DNA from: Corynebacterium amycolatum
GTDB taxonomy: Bacteria; Actinomycetota; Actinomycetes; Mycobacteriales; Mycobacteriaceae
Direction of reading: 5' to 3'
Assembly: GCF_016889425.1 (NCBI RefSeq)
Contig: NZ_CP069513.1
Location: 1,178,001 to 1,242,000 of the forward strand
DNA length: 64,000 bases
Part shown: positions 17,234 through 28,426 of the stretch, in pieces
How positions within the stretch are numbered: the stretch's first letter is position 1
Layout of the letters: every line of letters starts with the position of its first letter
The notes under the pieces: generated by a model
Told to the model about the DNA's origin: nothing
Seen by the model: the letters and a program-made list of their open reading frames with translations, nothing else
Databases searched by the model: none
Made by a program: the position numbers and the translations under genes

Positions 17234-18786
17234 CTCCAAGATGGCAACCAGAACCGCCATTCAAAGTGGTTGAGAGGCAGCGGGTAGCCGGTCAAAATTG
17301 GCAGCCAGAACACAAACGCGGTCACCACTAGTGCGGCGTGCGTGCCAACGATTACCAACCCCACCGGCTTACCGCCGGGCCGCCAGTGTGAGAGATCGTC
17401 GGCAAGCAGAGCAAAGGCGATGAGTACGAATGGAATCAGCGCGGTGGCGTAGAAAAAGTACATCTGCCGGTCGTAGCCGATGACCCACGGCAGCCACGAG
17501 GCGAGGAAACCGATGACGGGCAGCGCGTAGCGGCCGTCGCGGCGGCCGAGCCAACGCCATGTGGCCCACAGGACCACGGGGACCAGCAACCACCAGATGG
17601 GCGGGGTGCCAAAGAGCATCATCCAGCCCTTGCACTCCTGGCCGCCACTGCAGGTGGTTTCGGTGGAGTAGTAGAGCATTGGCCGCCAACTGACCAGCCA
17701 CTCCCAAGGCTTGGACTCCCAAGGGTGTTTGTGGCCATTAGAGGTGGTCAGCTCGGCGTGGAACTTCAGCACGCTGTTTTGGTAGTGCAGGTAGTTCTGC
17801 AGGGCCTCGGGAAGCCAGTCGGTGCCGGGGAGTCCCGTATCGCGGTCTTCGGGTGAGACATGGCGATAGACCGACGTTTCTTCGGCGAACCAGGAACGCC
17901 AACTTAAGAAGTAAACGCCCAGCGGGACTACCACCAGATCACGCAACGCCGGGGCGGTATCACGGGAGAGTGCGCCGAGCACGGGTTTGTGCGCACCGGC
18001 ATTCTTGCGGGAGACCAGATCCGTGAAGACGGACCACAGACCGAATGCGGCCATGTAATACAGGCCAGACCACTTCACCCCGGTGGCAAGCCCCAGCATG
18101 ATGCCGGCGAGCAGTCGCCACCAGCGATAACTGAGATAGGGGCCGAAACTACCTAGCTCCGTGGCGGATTCCAGGCGCTTGCGGGCATCGGCCTGGTCGA
18201 TGAGAAGTGCCCACGCGGCCGCAGTGATGAAGAAGGTCTGAATCATGTCCAGCATGCCGACCCGGGAGGAGACAAACAGCACTCCGTCGGCAAGCGCATA
18301 GAGACCAGCGATACCCACTGCCAACCGCGAGCCGCGAGAGATGCGTCGGACGATGTCCATGAGCAGCAGTATGACCAGCGTGCCACACACCGCCGACATA
18401 AACCGCCAGCCCATTGGTGAGTAACCGAAGATCCATTCGCCCAAGGCGATGACCTGCTTGGCCACTGGCGGATGCACAATCAGACCGTAGCCGGGATTGT
18501 CCTCAATGCCAGACGAGATGGGGTCGCGGGTGGACTCCAGAATCTGCCATGCTTGCGGCACATAGTGCTTTTCATCGAAGAGCGGGGTGCCATTGTCGGT
18601 CTTGGCAGCAAGCCCGATGAAACGGGTTAGCGCTGCGACGATTCCGAGAACCACAAAAGTGGCGGTATCCCATTTGTCCCACCGCCGCAGTGGCGGCAGC
18701 GAGGGCACCGGGGGAATCGGGCGCAGGAAACGCTTTTTCGCGCGGCGCTCGGTTTCCGGTGGTGGGGTTAAAGCGGCATCGGTCAC
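17230..18786 (-). CDS. pmt: Polyprenyl-phosphate-mannose protein mannosyltransferase
   Basis: A 518-residue GT39 membrane glycosyltransferase that O-mannosylates secreted proteins. The first loop holds the catalytic acidic pair in NGTPLFDEKHYVPQAW, and there are about eleven TM helices. IVHPPVAKQVIALGEWIFGYSPMGWRF and YYMAAFGLWSVF are typical. It converges with the zf-HC2 gene and diverges from rsmI with only 25 bases between start codons. That neighbour pair is the conserved arrangement in corynebacteria and mycobacteria as I recall it. Confidence 0.93.
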   Translation of the reverse strand: MTDAALTPPPETERRAKKRFLRPIPPVPSLPPLRRWDKWDTATFVVLGIVAALTRFIGLAAKTDNGTPLFDEKHYVPQAWQILESTRDPISSGIEDNPGYGLIVHPPVAKQVIALGEWIFGYSPMGWRFMSAVCGTLVILLLMDIVRRISRGSRLAVGIAGLYALADGVLFVSSRVGMLDMIQTFFITAAAWALLIDQADARKRLESATELGSFGPYLSYRWWRLLAGIMLGLATGVKWSGLYYMAAFGLWSVFTDLVSRKNAGAHKPVLGALSRDTAPALRDLVVVPLGVYFLSWRSWFAEETSVYRHVSPEDRDTGLPGTDWLPEALQNYLHYQNSVLKFHAELTTSNGHKHPWESKPWEWLVSWRPMLYYSTETTCSGGQECKGWMMLFGTPPIWWLLVPVVLWATWRWLGRRDGRYALPVIGFLASWLPWVIGYDRQMYFFYATALIPFVLIAFALLADDLSHWRPGGKPVGLVIVGTHAALVVTAFVFWLPILTGYPLPLNHFEWRFWLPSWS

Positions 18787-18811
18787 GAATGTCAGTTTAA
18801 GCTATGGAATC

Positions 18812-19723
18812 ATGACGCATTCGGCATCGAACTTCCAACCGCACGAGAACGCGCCTCTTAGCGAGGCAATGACGCTGGCTCCTGGCATCACTCTGGTGGC
18901 AACGCCGCTGGGCAATATCGCCGATGCCTCCGACCGCTTGCGCGGTGCGCTTATCGACGCCGATATCATCGCCGCGGAAGACACCAGGCGGGCACGCAAC
19001 CTGGCCACAGCGCTGGGCATTTCCCCCAAGGGGAAGTTTGTTTCGAACTTCGATCACAACGAAGAGAGCCGCACTGAGTCGCTGATTCAGGCGGCGAAGG
19101 CGGGACAGAAAGTCATTGTGGTGACCGATGCGGGGATGCCGGTGGTGTCGGATCCTGGCCTGGCTGTGGTGGCGGCTGCACATGATGCGGGCGTGCCGGT
19201 GTCCTGTGTACCAGGACCGAGCGCGGTGACTACCGCATTGGCTCTCAGTGGTTTGGGTGTCGGCCACTTTTGCTTCGATGGTTTTGCACCTCGTAAACAG
19301 GGGGCGCGCCGGGCATGGTTGGAATCACTGAAGACAGAGAAGCGGGCCTGTTGTTTCTTTGAGTCGCCGCATCGGTTGGCTGTTACGTTGGCCGATGCTG
19401 CGGAGATTTTGGGTGAGGAGCGGCGCGCGTCGGTAAGCCGTGAGTTGACCAAGCGTTTTGAAGAGACTCGCCGTGCGACGCTGGGGGAGTTGGCGGCGTG
19501 GGCGGAGGAAGGTGTCCGCGGCGAAATTACGGTGGTGATTGAAGGCGCGGGGCAGCAGGCAACGGAGGTATCCACGGAGGGCTTGGTTGACCGCGTGGAG
19601 GAGCTCGTGGCTGATGGCATGCGACTGAAGGATGCCGCGAAGCAGGTTGCAGCAGAGGCGGGAATGACGAAGCATCGAGATCTCTACCAGGCCGTTTTAG
19701 CAGCTCGGGACGAAAATCGTTAA
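18812..19723 (+). CDS. rsmI: 16S rRNA (cytidine-1402-2'-O)-methyltransferase RsmI
   Basis: About 303 residues. It has TLVATPLGNIADASDRLRGAL near the start, the AEDTRRARNLATALGI motif, VVTDAGMPVVSDPG and CVPGPSAVTTALALSGL, all typical of this tetrapyrrole-methylase-fold family. The C-terminus KDAAKQVAAEAGMTKHRDLYQAVL is also diagnostic. A later ATG at 18869 (MTLAPG) would give a more typical short N-terminus. The enzyme methylates C1402 in the ribosomal P site. Confidence 0.93.
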   Translation: MTHSASNFQPHENAPLSEAMTLAPGITLVATPLGNIADASDRLRGALIDADIIAAEDTRRARNLATALGISPKGKFVSNFDHNEESRTESLIQAAKAGQKVIVVTDAGMPVVSDPGLAVVAAAHDAGVPVSCVPGPSAVTTALALSGLGVGHFCFDGFAPRKQGARRAWLESLKTEKRACCFFESPHRLAVTLADAAEILGEERRASVSRELTKRFEETRRATLGELAAWAEEGVRGEITVVIEGAGQQATEVSTEGLVDRVEELVADGMRLKDAAKQVAAEAGMTKHRDLYQAVLAARDENR

Positions 19724-19883
19724 CTGATTGTTACTTTGTGGCGGAAAATGTTCAAGCGCACGCCAGTGAACAGGGTAAACTCCGTTATTGGAAGTTTTTT
19801 GCAACCCATAAAAAATGAGGAAAACCTGAGAGAATCCACATCCTGAGTTGAAATCCCAGGTCAATGGTGGACATGGTGGAGGA

Positions 19884-21560
19884 ATGACGAATCCACCAGA
19901 GCATGAAATACAACAAGAAGTAGGGGAGTCAGTCGTCGGCGAAGTCAGGGCCGACGATTCTCACGCTCCCGTGAACCTCGGGGTTACCATCCCCGCCGTT
20001 GTCGCAATTCTGGCAATCATCGTCTGGGGCCTGGCGTGGCCGGATAGTTTCTCTACGTTCGCATCTAGCTCTCTGAACTGGGTCGTGGAGAACATCGGCT
20101 GGCTGTTTATCTTGGCCAGTACCGTCTTTGTCTTCTTCATTGTGTCCATCGCGATTTCCAAGTTCGGTCACATCCGCTTGGGCAAGGACAACGAGAAACC
20201 CGAGTTTTCCACGCCTAGCTGGATTGCCATGATGTTCGCCGCCGGTATGGGCATCGGTCTGATGTTCTACGGTGTCGCTGAGCCGCTGACCTTCTATCGC
20301 GATGGCGTGCCGGGCCACGAGCCGAAGGAAGTCGGTACCGCCATGGCTTCGACGATGTTCCACTGGACTCTGCACCCGTGGTCGCTCTACGCCATCGTCG
20401 GTCTCGCAATTGCTTACTCGACCTACCGCCTCGGCCGAAAGCAGCTGATTTCGGCGGCGTTCATCCCGCTCATCGGCGCACGTCGCGCTGAGGGATGGTT
20501 GGGCAAGCTTATCGACGCGCTTGCGATTTTTGCCACCGTCTTCGGTACGGCAGCTTCTCTCGGTGTTGGCGTACTTCAGATTTCCGCCGGTTTGGAAATC
20601 AACGGGTTCAACGCCATCAAGGGCGCACCTTTGTGGATTGGTCTTATTCTCGTTCTGGGCTGTGCCTTCTTGGCCTCTGCACTGTCGGGCGTGGGCAAGG
20701 GCATCCAGTACATCTCGAACTTCAACATGGTTGCCGCAGGTCTGCTGGCTCTGCTGGTGTTGGTCCTCGGCCCTACCGTGGTGATTCTGAACCTGATTCC
20801 GACCTCCATTGGCAGCTACCTGGATTCCTTCTTTGAGATGGCCTCCCGCTCCAGTGCTTCCGCTGACGGCACCGCCGGTGAATGGCTCTCTTCCTGGACA
20901 ATCTTCTACTGGGCCTGGTGGATTTCCTGGTCGCCGTTTGTCGGTATGTTCATCGCACGTATTTCTCGCGGCCGTACTATCCGTGAGTTCGTCTTCACCG
21001 TCGTCGCAGTTCCGTCGATTGTCTCTGCAGTGTGGTTCTCCATCTTTGGTGGCACCGCCATTACCCACGAGCAGCAGGGTGCGTCCATCTACGGTGACGG
21101 TTCGGCCGAGAGTCAGCTGTTCAATCTGCTGGAATCCTTGCCGGGTGGCGCGATTACCTCGGCTATTGCAATGATTCTGCTGGCTACCTTCTTCATTACC
21201 TCGGCGGACTCCGCCTCCACCGTGATGGGCACCATGAGCCAGTTCGGTCGACTCACAGCGTCGCGCACGGTCACTGCTATGTGGGGTATCTTCACCGCTC
21301 TGATTGCCATCGTCCTATTGGTCACCGGTGGCAGCGATGCCCTGTCGAACCTGCAGAACATCACTATTTTGGCGGCAAGCCCGTTCGTCATTGTTATCTT
21401 GGCGCTGATGGTTGCGCTGGTTAAGGGGCTTTCCGACGATCCGATGTACCTCGATGACAAGGAACAGCGTCAGTTTGCCCTGCGCATGGCTCGTGAGCGC
21501 CGCTTGGCGGAAGCGGCCGAACAGCGCGAGCGCCGCCGTGCTCGTAAATTGCGCAATTAG
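19884..21560 (+). CDS. BCCT family transporter (betaine/choline type)
   Basis: About 558 residues with twelve TM helices. Family signatures are [43 protein letters not shown] and [27 protein letters not shown], which carry the glycine-betaine site Trp residues. It takes up compatible solutes with sodium ions. The N-terminal tail ([20 protein letters not shown]) and C-terminal charged tail ([22 protein letters not shown]) may sense osmotic state as in BetP. Which solute it prefers (betaine, proline, ectoine) cannot be said. A TTG at 19848 is an alternative start. Its stop overlaps the pabB stop by three bases. Confidence 0.92.
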   Translation: MTNPPEHEIQQEVGESVVGEVRADDSHAPVNLGVTIPAVVAILAIIVWGLAWPDSFSTFASSSLNWVVENIGWLFILASTVFVFFIVSIAISKFGHIRLGKDNEKPEFSTPSWIAMMFAAGMGIGLMFYGVAEPLTFYRDGVPGHEPKEVGTAMASTMFHWTLHPWSLYAIVGLAIAYSTYRLGRKQLISAAFIPLIGARRAEGWLGKLIDALAIFATVFGTAASLGVGVLQISAGLEINGFNAIKGAPLWIGLILVLGCAFLASALSGVGKGIQYISNFNMVAAGLLALLVLVLGPTVVILNLIPTSIGSYLDSFFEMASRSSASADGTAGEWLSSWTIFYWAWWISWSPFVGMFIARISRGRTIREFVFTVVAVPSIVSAVWFSIFGGTAITHEQQGASIYGDGSAESQLFNLLESLPGGAITSAIAMILLATFFITSADSASTVMGTMSQFGRLTASRTVTAMWGIFTALIAIVLLVTGGSDALSNLQNITILAASPFVIVILALMVALVKGLSDDPMYLDDKEQRQFALRMARERRLAEAAEQRERRRARKLRN

Positions 21561-22798
21561 CTTTCCAACAGCAGCGGTGCGGCCTTGGCCTCAATCTCGG
21601 CCCATTCGCCCTCGGGTGTAGACCCGATGGTGATGCCACCGCCGATGCCAGCTTCGACCCGAACTCTCCCCGAGTTCGGGTCTTTTGTGTACTCAGCGGT
21701 ACGAATACCGACATTGAGCTCAAGTGCATCCCCATGGGCCGCACCAATCGCGCCGCAGTGAGCGCCACGGGGTTCGGGTTCCCATTCGCGCAGAAGCTCA
21801 ATCGCTCGCAGCTTCGGTGTACCGGTGACTGAGGCCGGTGGGAAGCAGGCTTCGATGAGCTCAGCGTGGCTGAGCTGATCGGGAAGTTCCGCGGAAACTG
21901 TGGAAAAGAGGTGCCACACGCCCGGTGCCGGACGCACACTGAGCAGGTCTGTGACCTTCACGGTGCCGGTCTTGGCAACTTGACCGAGGTCATGGCGCAC
22001 CAGGTCGACAATCATGATGTTCTCGGCGACATCCTTGTCGCTGCGCAATAACTCGTTCGGGGACCGGTCAGCGGGAATCGTGCCTTTGATGGGAGTTTCA
22101 GTCACGCTTGTGCCTGCGCGGATGAGGAACTCCTCAGGGCTCAGCGAGGCCAGGATTGGAATTCCAACGTCGAGATTGCCGGGCAAGAATGCTGCTCGAG
22201 CCGGTTGATACCGCGCCACGCGGGAGGAAAACCACGCGCCGGCGTGGGCTAGTGCAGAGTCGCTCGCTGCCAGCTCCGCGTGAAAGCGTGTGGAAATGCA
22301 GGTTTGATACACCTCGCCTGCGGCAATTGCCTCCTTACAGTTTGTCACCGCAAGCTGGTGGTGTTCTCGGTCGCCTTGATCCCACTCCAGTGGTGTGGCC
22401 GCGGGGAGCGCGTCGGCACGCGTGTCTTCGTGCGAGTAGTTGATGGCCTCCTGAAGGGCTTGGAAATCCGGATTGAAGGGGTCACCGGTGCCGGGGCCGT
22501 CGAAATGCCACGTGCCGTCGTCGGCAAGCAACGCGACGCAGGTAGCGACCCCGTGCGCGCTGGTGCCGGAGTAGGGGCGGAACCCAAAGATCCACGCATC
22601 GGGGTCGGGGCTGGTGAAAAGCGCTGCCGACTCGCAGGCAGTGAGCTCGACGTTGGCGGCGAGAACCGCGCGATAACCGAACCAGGAGCCGATGAGTGCG
22701 GCGGGACGATGACCGGCAGCGATAAGACGCGCCAGCGCAGTGGTCGCACGCGAAGTGAAGTCAGCAGCCGAGCCGGAGGAGGTAGACCGAGTGGACAT
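21557..22798 (-). CDS. pabB: Aminodeoxychorismate synthase component I
   Basis: A 413-residue chorismate-utilizing enzyme. The core includes [73 protein letters not shown] and the C-terminal [25 protein letters not shown]. It converts chorismate and ammonia to 4-amino-4-deoxychorismate for folate synthesis. The pattern (PASVTGTPK, GGGITxxS) fits PabB rather than anthranilate synthase TrpE. No pabA or pabC domain is fused. Divergent from metG. Confidence 0.9.
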   Translation of the reverse strand: MSTRSTSSGSAADFTSRATTALARLIAAGHRPAALIGSWFGYRAVLAANVELTACESAALFTSPDPDAWIFGFRPYSGTSAHGVATCVALLADDGTWHFDGPGTGDPFNPDFQALQEAINYSHEDTRADALPAATPLEWDQGDREHHQLAVTNCKEAIAAGEVYQTCISTRFHAELAASDSALAHAGAWFSSRVARYQPARAAFLPGNLDVGIPILASLSPEEFLIRAGTSVTETPIKGTIPADRSPNELLRSDKDVAENIMIVDLVRHDLGQVAKTGTVKVTDLLSVRPAPGVWHLFSTVSAELPDQLSHAELIEACFPPASVTGTPKLRAIELLREWEPEPRGAHCGAIGAAHGDALELNVGIRTAEYTKDPNSGRVRVEAGIGGGITIGSTPEGEWAEIEAKAAPLLLES

Positions 22799-22924
22799 AG
22801 AACATAAGCGTAGTGACTGCGCATGCGTGCGATGATGGTAGGGGACAGTTCATGTGGACTTCATGAGGACTCCGTAAGGGACACAGTTCATCGCGATGGC
22901 AGGTCATCTATTACCCTGTTAGAT

Positions 22925-24751
22925 ATGTCTCGCATTTTCACAGCAGTTGCGTGGCCGTACGCTAACGGTCCGCGACATATCGGCCATGTTGCAGGTTTCG
23001 GAGTCCCCTCGGACGTTTTCGCTCGCTACCAGCGAATGATTGGCAATGACGTGCTGATGGTCTCCGGTACTGATGAGCATGGCACGCCGCTGCTTGTGCA
23101 AGCAGAGAAGGAAGGCGTTTCTGTCCAGGAATTGGCCGACCGTTACAACCGCCAGATTGTGCAGGACCTCGCGGGTCTGGGGCTTTCCTACGACCTGTTT
23201 ACGCGCACTACCACGCGCAACCACTACGCGATTGTCCAGGAGCTCTTCCGCGGGCTCTACGAAAACGGCTACATGGTCAAGCAGACCACGATGGGGGCGA
23301 TTTCCCCGTCGACCGGGCGCACGCTGCCGGACCGTTACATCGAAGGTACCTGCCCAATTTGTGGCGCTTCCGGTGCCCGTGGCGACCAGTGTGACAACTG
23401 CGGTAACCAGCTTGACCCGGCCGATCTGATTGATCCGGTGTCGAAAATCAACGGCGAGACCCCGAAGTTCGTTGAAACTGAGCACTTCTTGCTCGACCTG
23501 CCAGCGCTGGCAGAGGCCTTGACCGAATGGCTTCAAGAGCGCAAGGACTGGCGCCCAAATGTGCTGAAATTCTCCCTGAACATCCTGAAGGACATCCGTC
23601 CGCGCGCAATGAGCCGCGACATTGACTGGGGTGTTCCGATTCCGCTGGAGGGCTGGTCGGAAAACGGAACCAAGAAACTCTACGTTTGGTTCGACGCTGT
23701 CGTCGGTTACCTATCCGCTTCCATCGAGTGGGCCTGGCGCATCGGTGACCCGGAAGCGTGGCGCAAGTGGTGGAATGACCCGGAGGCGCTGTCCTACTAC
23801 TTCATGGGCAAGGACAACATCACCTTCCACTCCCAGATTTGGCCGGCTGAGCTGCTGGGCTACCGTGGCGAAGGTTCCCGCGGAGGCAAAGTCGGGGAGC
23901 TCGGTGAGTTGAACCTGCCGACGGAGGTCGTCTCCTCGGAGTACCTGACCATGTCGGGCTCGAAGTTCTCCTCTTCCAAGGGCGTTGTCATCTATGTGAA
24001 GGATTTCCTGGCGGAGTTCGGTCCGGATCCGCTGCGCTACTTCATCGCCATGGCTGGTCCGGAAAACCAGGACACCGACTTCACCTGGGATGAGTTTGTC
24101 CGCCGCGTGAATAACGAGCTGGCCAACTCCTGGGGAAACCTGGTCAACCGCACCGTGTCCATGGCTTTCAAGAACTTCGGTGAGGTGCCAACTCCGGGCG
24201 AGCTCACCGACGCTGACCGTGAACTGCTCGACCTGGCTGAGCGCTCCTTCGCCGAGGTGGGTGACGCACTTGCGCTATCCCGTTTCCGCGCTGGTATCAC
24301 TGCCGCAATGCACCTGGTCGGGGAGGCGAACGCCTACATTGCTGCGCAGGAGCCGTGGAAGCTGGCGAAGGACGAGTCCCAGCGTGAGCGTCTCGCCACT
24401 GTGTTGTGGACAGCGCTGCAGGTAGTCAGCGACGCCAATGTCCTGCTGACCCCGTACCTGCCGGAAAGCGCGCAGAAGGTCTTCGAGACCCTGGGTGGCG
24501 AGGGCATCTGGGCCGCAATGCCAGAAGTCCAGGAAGTCCAGGACGACATGCCGGTCGAACCGGTCGGCGCAGACTTGCCGGCAGAGGGCAGGAGCTACCC
24601 AATCATCACTGGTGATTACGTCAATCAGAAGGCCGCCTGGCATCGCTTCGACATTGAGCCGGGTACGCAGCTTGCAAAGCCGAAGCCGGTTTTCTCCAAG
24701 CTCGACTCGGAGTTGGCTGAGCACGGCCCTGAGTGGGCACAGGTGAAGTAG
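22925..24751 (+). CDS. metG: Methionyl-tRNA synthetase
   Basis: A 608-residue class I synthetase. The HIGH motif is PRHIGH near residue 17, and the zinc knuckle is [20 protein letters not shown] near 143-162. The KMSKS loop reads KFSSSKGVV near 345, the usual variant for this family. The anticodon-binding domain extends to the end without the tRNA-binding EMAP-like domain found in some species. I chose ATG at 22925 because [14 protein letters not shown] is the family start. tatD follows 15 bases later. Confidence 0.97.
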   Translation: MSRIFTAVAWPYANGPRHIGHVAGFGVPSDVFARYQRMIGNDVLMVSGTDEHGTPLLVQAEKEGVSVQELADRYNRQIVQDLAGLGLSYDLFTRTTTRNHYAIVQELFRGLYENGYMVKQTTMGAISPSTGRTLPDRYIEGTCPICGASGARGDQCDNCGNQLDPADLIDPVSKINGETPKFVETEHFLLDLPALAEALTEWLQERKDWRPNVLKFSLNILKDIRPRAMSRDIDWGVPIPLEGWSENGTKKLYVWFDAVVGYLSASIEWAWRIGDPEAWRKWWNDPEALSYYFMGKDNITFHSQIWPAELLGYRGEGSRGGKVGELGELNLPTEVVSSEYLTMSGSKFSSSKGVVIYVKDFLAEFGPDPLRYFIAMAGPENQDTDFTWDEFVRRVNNELANSWGNLVNRTVSMAFKNFGEVPTPGELTDADRELLDLAERSFAEVGDALALSRFRAGITAAMHLVGEANAYIAAQEPWKLAKDESQRERLATVLWTALQVVSDANVLLTPYLPESAQKVFETLGGEGIWAAMPEVQEVQDDMPVEPVGADLPAEGRSYPIITGDYVNQKAAWHRFDIEPGTQLAKPKPVFSKLDSELAEHGPEWAQVK

Positions 24752-24766
24752 GGGCGCAGTAGAGGA

Positions 24767-25591
24767 ATGGGAAAGCGCAAACGCAAAATTGCAGAACCCG
24801 CGGAGTATCTCACTCCGCTGTTTGACGCCCACACGCATCTCGCGTCCTGCGGGGCGCAAACTCCGGAGGAGATTGCGGCTCTCATGGACCGTGCCGCCGC
24901 AGCGGGCGTCGTCGGAGTTTGCACGGTCGGCGATGGCATGCCGGAAACCGAACTGGCCTTTACCGCCGCACACGCGCACCCCAACGTCTGGGCCGCCGCT
25001 GCCATCCATCCGACGCGCGCACACGAGCTTGACGACGACGCCAAGGCCCGTCTGACCGAAATGGCTGCCGACCCCAGGGTTGTGGCCGTGGGCGAGACGG
25101 GATTGGATTGGTACTGGTTGGATTCTCTCGACGGCTGCGCGTCGAAGAGCGAACAGCTGGCTGCGTTGCAGTGGCATATGGAGCTCGCAGCAACCGTCGG
25201 CAAGCCGTTGATGATTCATAACCGCGACGCCGATGAAGATCTGATGGCGGCGTTGGACGGCTATGAGAACACGGTCATCTTGCACTGCTTCTCCTCGCCC
25301 ATTGAGGTTGCCCGCGAGGCCATTGCGCGCGGTTACCTGCTGAGTTTTACCGGAAACGTGACCTTCAAACGCAATGATTACCTGCGGCAGGCTGTGGCTG
25401 AGGCGCCGGCGGAGCAGCTGCTGGTGGAAACCGATGCCCCCTACATGACCGCGGAGCCGTTCCGAGGTGCGCGCAATGAGTCAACTTTTATCGGTCATCA
25501 GGCGCGTGCGATGGCTGCGGCCCGAGAAATCGGGGCGGAGGAGATGGCGCAGATTTTGACGGATAACGCACGTCGGGTGTACGGCATTTAA
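24767..25591 (+). CDS. tatD: TatD family metal-dependent hydrolase
   Basis: A 274-residue TIM-barrel hydrolase. Metal ligands are visible in LFDAHTHL (HxH), VAVGETGLDWYW (Glu), MIHNRDADED (His), ILHCFSS (His) and VETDAPYMTAEPFRG (Asp). Relatives have 3'-5' exonuclease or D-aminoacyl-tRNA deacylase activity. The neighbourhood metG-tatD-rpf-rsmA is widely conserved in Gram-positive bacteria. A basic KRKRK tail precedes the domain. Confidence 0.93.
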   Translation: MGKRKRKIAEPAEYLTPLFDAHTHLASCGAQTPEEIAALMDRAAAAGVVGVCTVGDGMPETELAFTAAHAHPNVWAAAAIHPTRAHELDDDAKARLTEMAADPRVVAVGETGLDWYWLDSLDGCASKSEQLAALQWHMELAATVGKPLMIHNRDADEDLMAALDGYENTVILHCFSSPIEVAREAIARGYLLSFTGNVTFKRNDYLRQAVAEAPAEQLLVETDAPYMTAEPFRGARNESTFIGHQARAMAAAREIGAEEMAQILTDNARRVYGI

Positions 25592-25735
25592 GCACGTGTC
25601 GGCGTATTGTCGCCCTGAGCTGTGGAAATGCAGCCGGGGCGGTTTGTTGTATTTCCCGTCACTTTTATCGATATATTTTAGACAACACTGAATCTTTACC
25701 GTACTGTTACAAACTGTATTTCTTTCATCTGATAG

Positions 25736-26908
<1,173 letters not shown>

Positions 26909-26972
26909 AGCTAGTTCAGACTAGCCAAACGAGCTAAACCTATTTTTTCTTTTGACCCCGTAGTATCTAACT

Positions 26973-27878
26973 GTGACTAAAGCAGAAGTTTCTTTCCTGG
27001 GGCCGGTCGAAGTACGTGACCTGGCGGCGCAGTTGGATATTGTCCCGACGAAGAAATTGGGGCAGAACTTCGTCCACGACGCCAACACCGTGCGTCGAAT
27101 TGTCGCTGCGGCGGACTTGCCGGAGGATTCCTACCCTGTTGAGGTCGGTCCCGGCTTGGGCTCGCTGACCCTGGGATTGCTCGAACACTGCGGCCGTGCC
27201 GCGGCTGTCGAAATCGATCCGCGGTTGGCGGAGCGTTTGCCCCAGACAGTCGCCGAGCGCGCCGAGGGCTGTGAACTCGAGCTCATTGAGAAAGATGCGC
27301 TGAAGGTCAGCCGCGAGGACTTTCAGACCTCGCCGGATGCACTGGTGGCTAACTTTCCGTACAACGTTTCGGTACCGGTACTGCTGCACATGCTTGCCGA
27401 GCTCCCCACCATCCGCCGCGTGCTCGTGATGGTGCAGTCTGAGGTCGCTGACCGGCTGGCGGCTCAGCCGGGCTCCAAGATTTACGGCGTCCCCAGCGTC
27501 AAGGCCGCCTACTACGGCACAGTGCGTCGCGCCGGTGCCATTGGTCCGCACGTCTTTTGGCCGGTCCCGAAGGTTGATTCCGGGCTCGTTCGCATTGACT
27601 GCTACGCCCGCTCCGACGCTCCTGAGAACTCCAATGCCGCCGATGCCCCCGAGGCTCCGTGGGAGATTTCGCCGCAATTTCGCGCGCGCCTTTTCCCGCT
27701 TATCGACGCTGCTTTTGCGCAACGCCGCAAGACCCTCCGTGCGGCCCTATCGGGGATTTACGGATCTGGTGCCGCAGCCGAAGAAGCGCTTATGGCAGCG
27801 GGGATTGACCCCAAGCAGCGAGGAGAGAAGCTCGAAATTGCCGATTTCGTTCGCCTCGCTGAGGTCTCACGAGACTAG
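26973..27878 (+). CDS. rsmA: 16S rRNA dimethyladenosine transferase
   Basis: A 301-residue KsgA methyltransferase that dimethylates A1518/A1519. SAM-binding motif I is [16 protein letters not shown], the catalytic NxPY motif is NFPYNVSVP, and the N-terminus has [17 protein letters not shown]. The C-terminal [21 protein letters not shown] is diagnostic. It starts at GTG 26973. In many actinobacteria ispE follows directly; here a Nudix gene does. Confidence 0.96.
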   Translation: MTKAEVSFLGPVEVRDLAAQLDIVPTKKLGQNFVHDANTVRRIVAAADLPEDSYPVEVGPGLGSLTLGLLEHCGRAAAVEIDPRLAERLPQTVAERAEGCELELIEKDALKVSREDFQTSPDALVANFPYNVSVPVLLHMLAELPTIRRVLVMVQSEVADRLAAQPGSKIYGVPSVKAAYYGTVRRAGAIGPHVFWPVPKVDSGLVRIDCYARSDAPENSNAADAPEAPWEISPQFRARLFPLIDAAFAQRRKTLRAALSGIYGSGAAAEEALMAAGIDPKQRGEKLEIADFVRLAEVSRD

Positions 27879-27910
27879 CGCTTTTAATAAAGGACAGGCG
27901 ATCTTTCCCC

Positions 27911-28426
27911 ATGCACCGTGATGACACCCCCAGTAGGGCCGAGATCGGCCGGCGCGAACCGCGCAGCCTGGCTTGGACTAAGTTCTGGCCTGACGACGAC
28001 GGCTGGGTGTGCAACTGCATAGTTTTCCGAGGTGACCGCTTGCTGCTTCTGCTGCGTGAATACGAGGGCTTCCTCGGGGGCCAGTGGGATTTGCCCGGTG
28101 GCAAGCTAGACGCGGGGGAGGAGCCCGTGGAGGCCGCTGTGCGCGAACTGCGTGAAGAGGCCGGCTTGCGCGCAGCGGAGGTCAGCGAATTTGCCCATTA
28201 TTCCAATCCGGACTTGGGCGGGGAGAATTTCCGCTTCCACACGGTGACCTTTCTAGTACGCGAGGCCGACGACACGCAGAATGTCCAGCTCAGCGGCGAG
28301 CATCCGGAATTTAAATGGGTAACCCGAGAGCAGTTCGAGGAGCTGCCGGTGGCTTGGTATGTTCGGCGTGTGCTTGGCAACGTCGAATGGGGCACAATAA
28401 ATACTCATCATGGCAAATCTGATTAA
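27911..28426 (+). CDS. Nudix hydrolase
   Basis: A 171-residue protein with a complete Nudix box, GGKLDAGEEPVEAAVRELREEAGL (about 61-84, Gx5Ex7REUxEExGU). The family hydrolyses nucleoside diphosphate derivatives; the specific substrate is unknown. It lies 32 bases after rsmA, overlaps the ABC-F gene by 17 bases, and so is probably cotranscribed with both. Confidence 0.9.
   Translation: MHRDDTPSRAEIGRREPRSLAWTKFWPDDDGWVCNCIVFRGDRLLLLLREYEGFLGGQWDLPGGKLDAGEEPVEAAVRELREEAGLRAAEVSEFAHYSNPDLGGENFRFHTVTFLVREADDTQNVQLSGEHPEFKWVTREQFEELPVAWYVRRVLGNVEWGTINTHHGKSD

Noticed and set aside
19929..21068. A 379-codon minus-strand frame opposite the BCCT transporter
   Set aside because: Rich in Gly/His/Arg/Asp from reverse-strand codons of a membrane protein; no motif.
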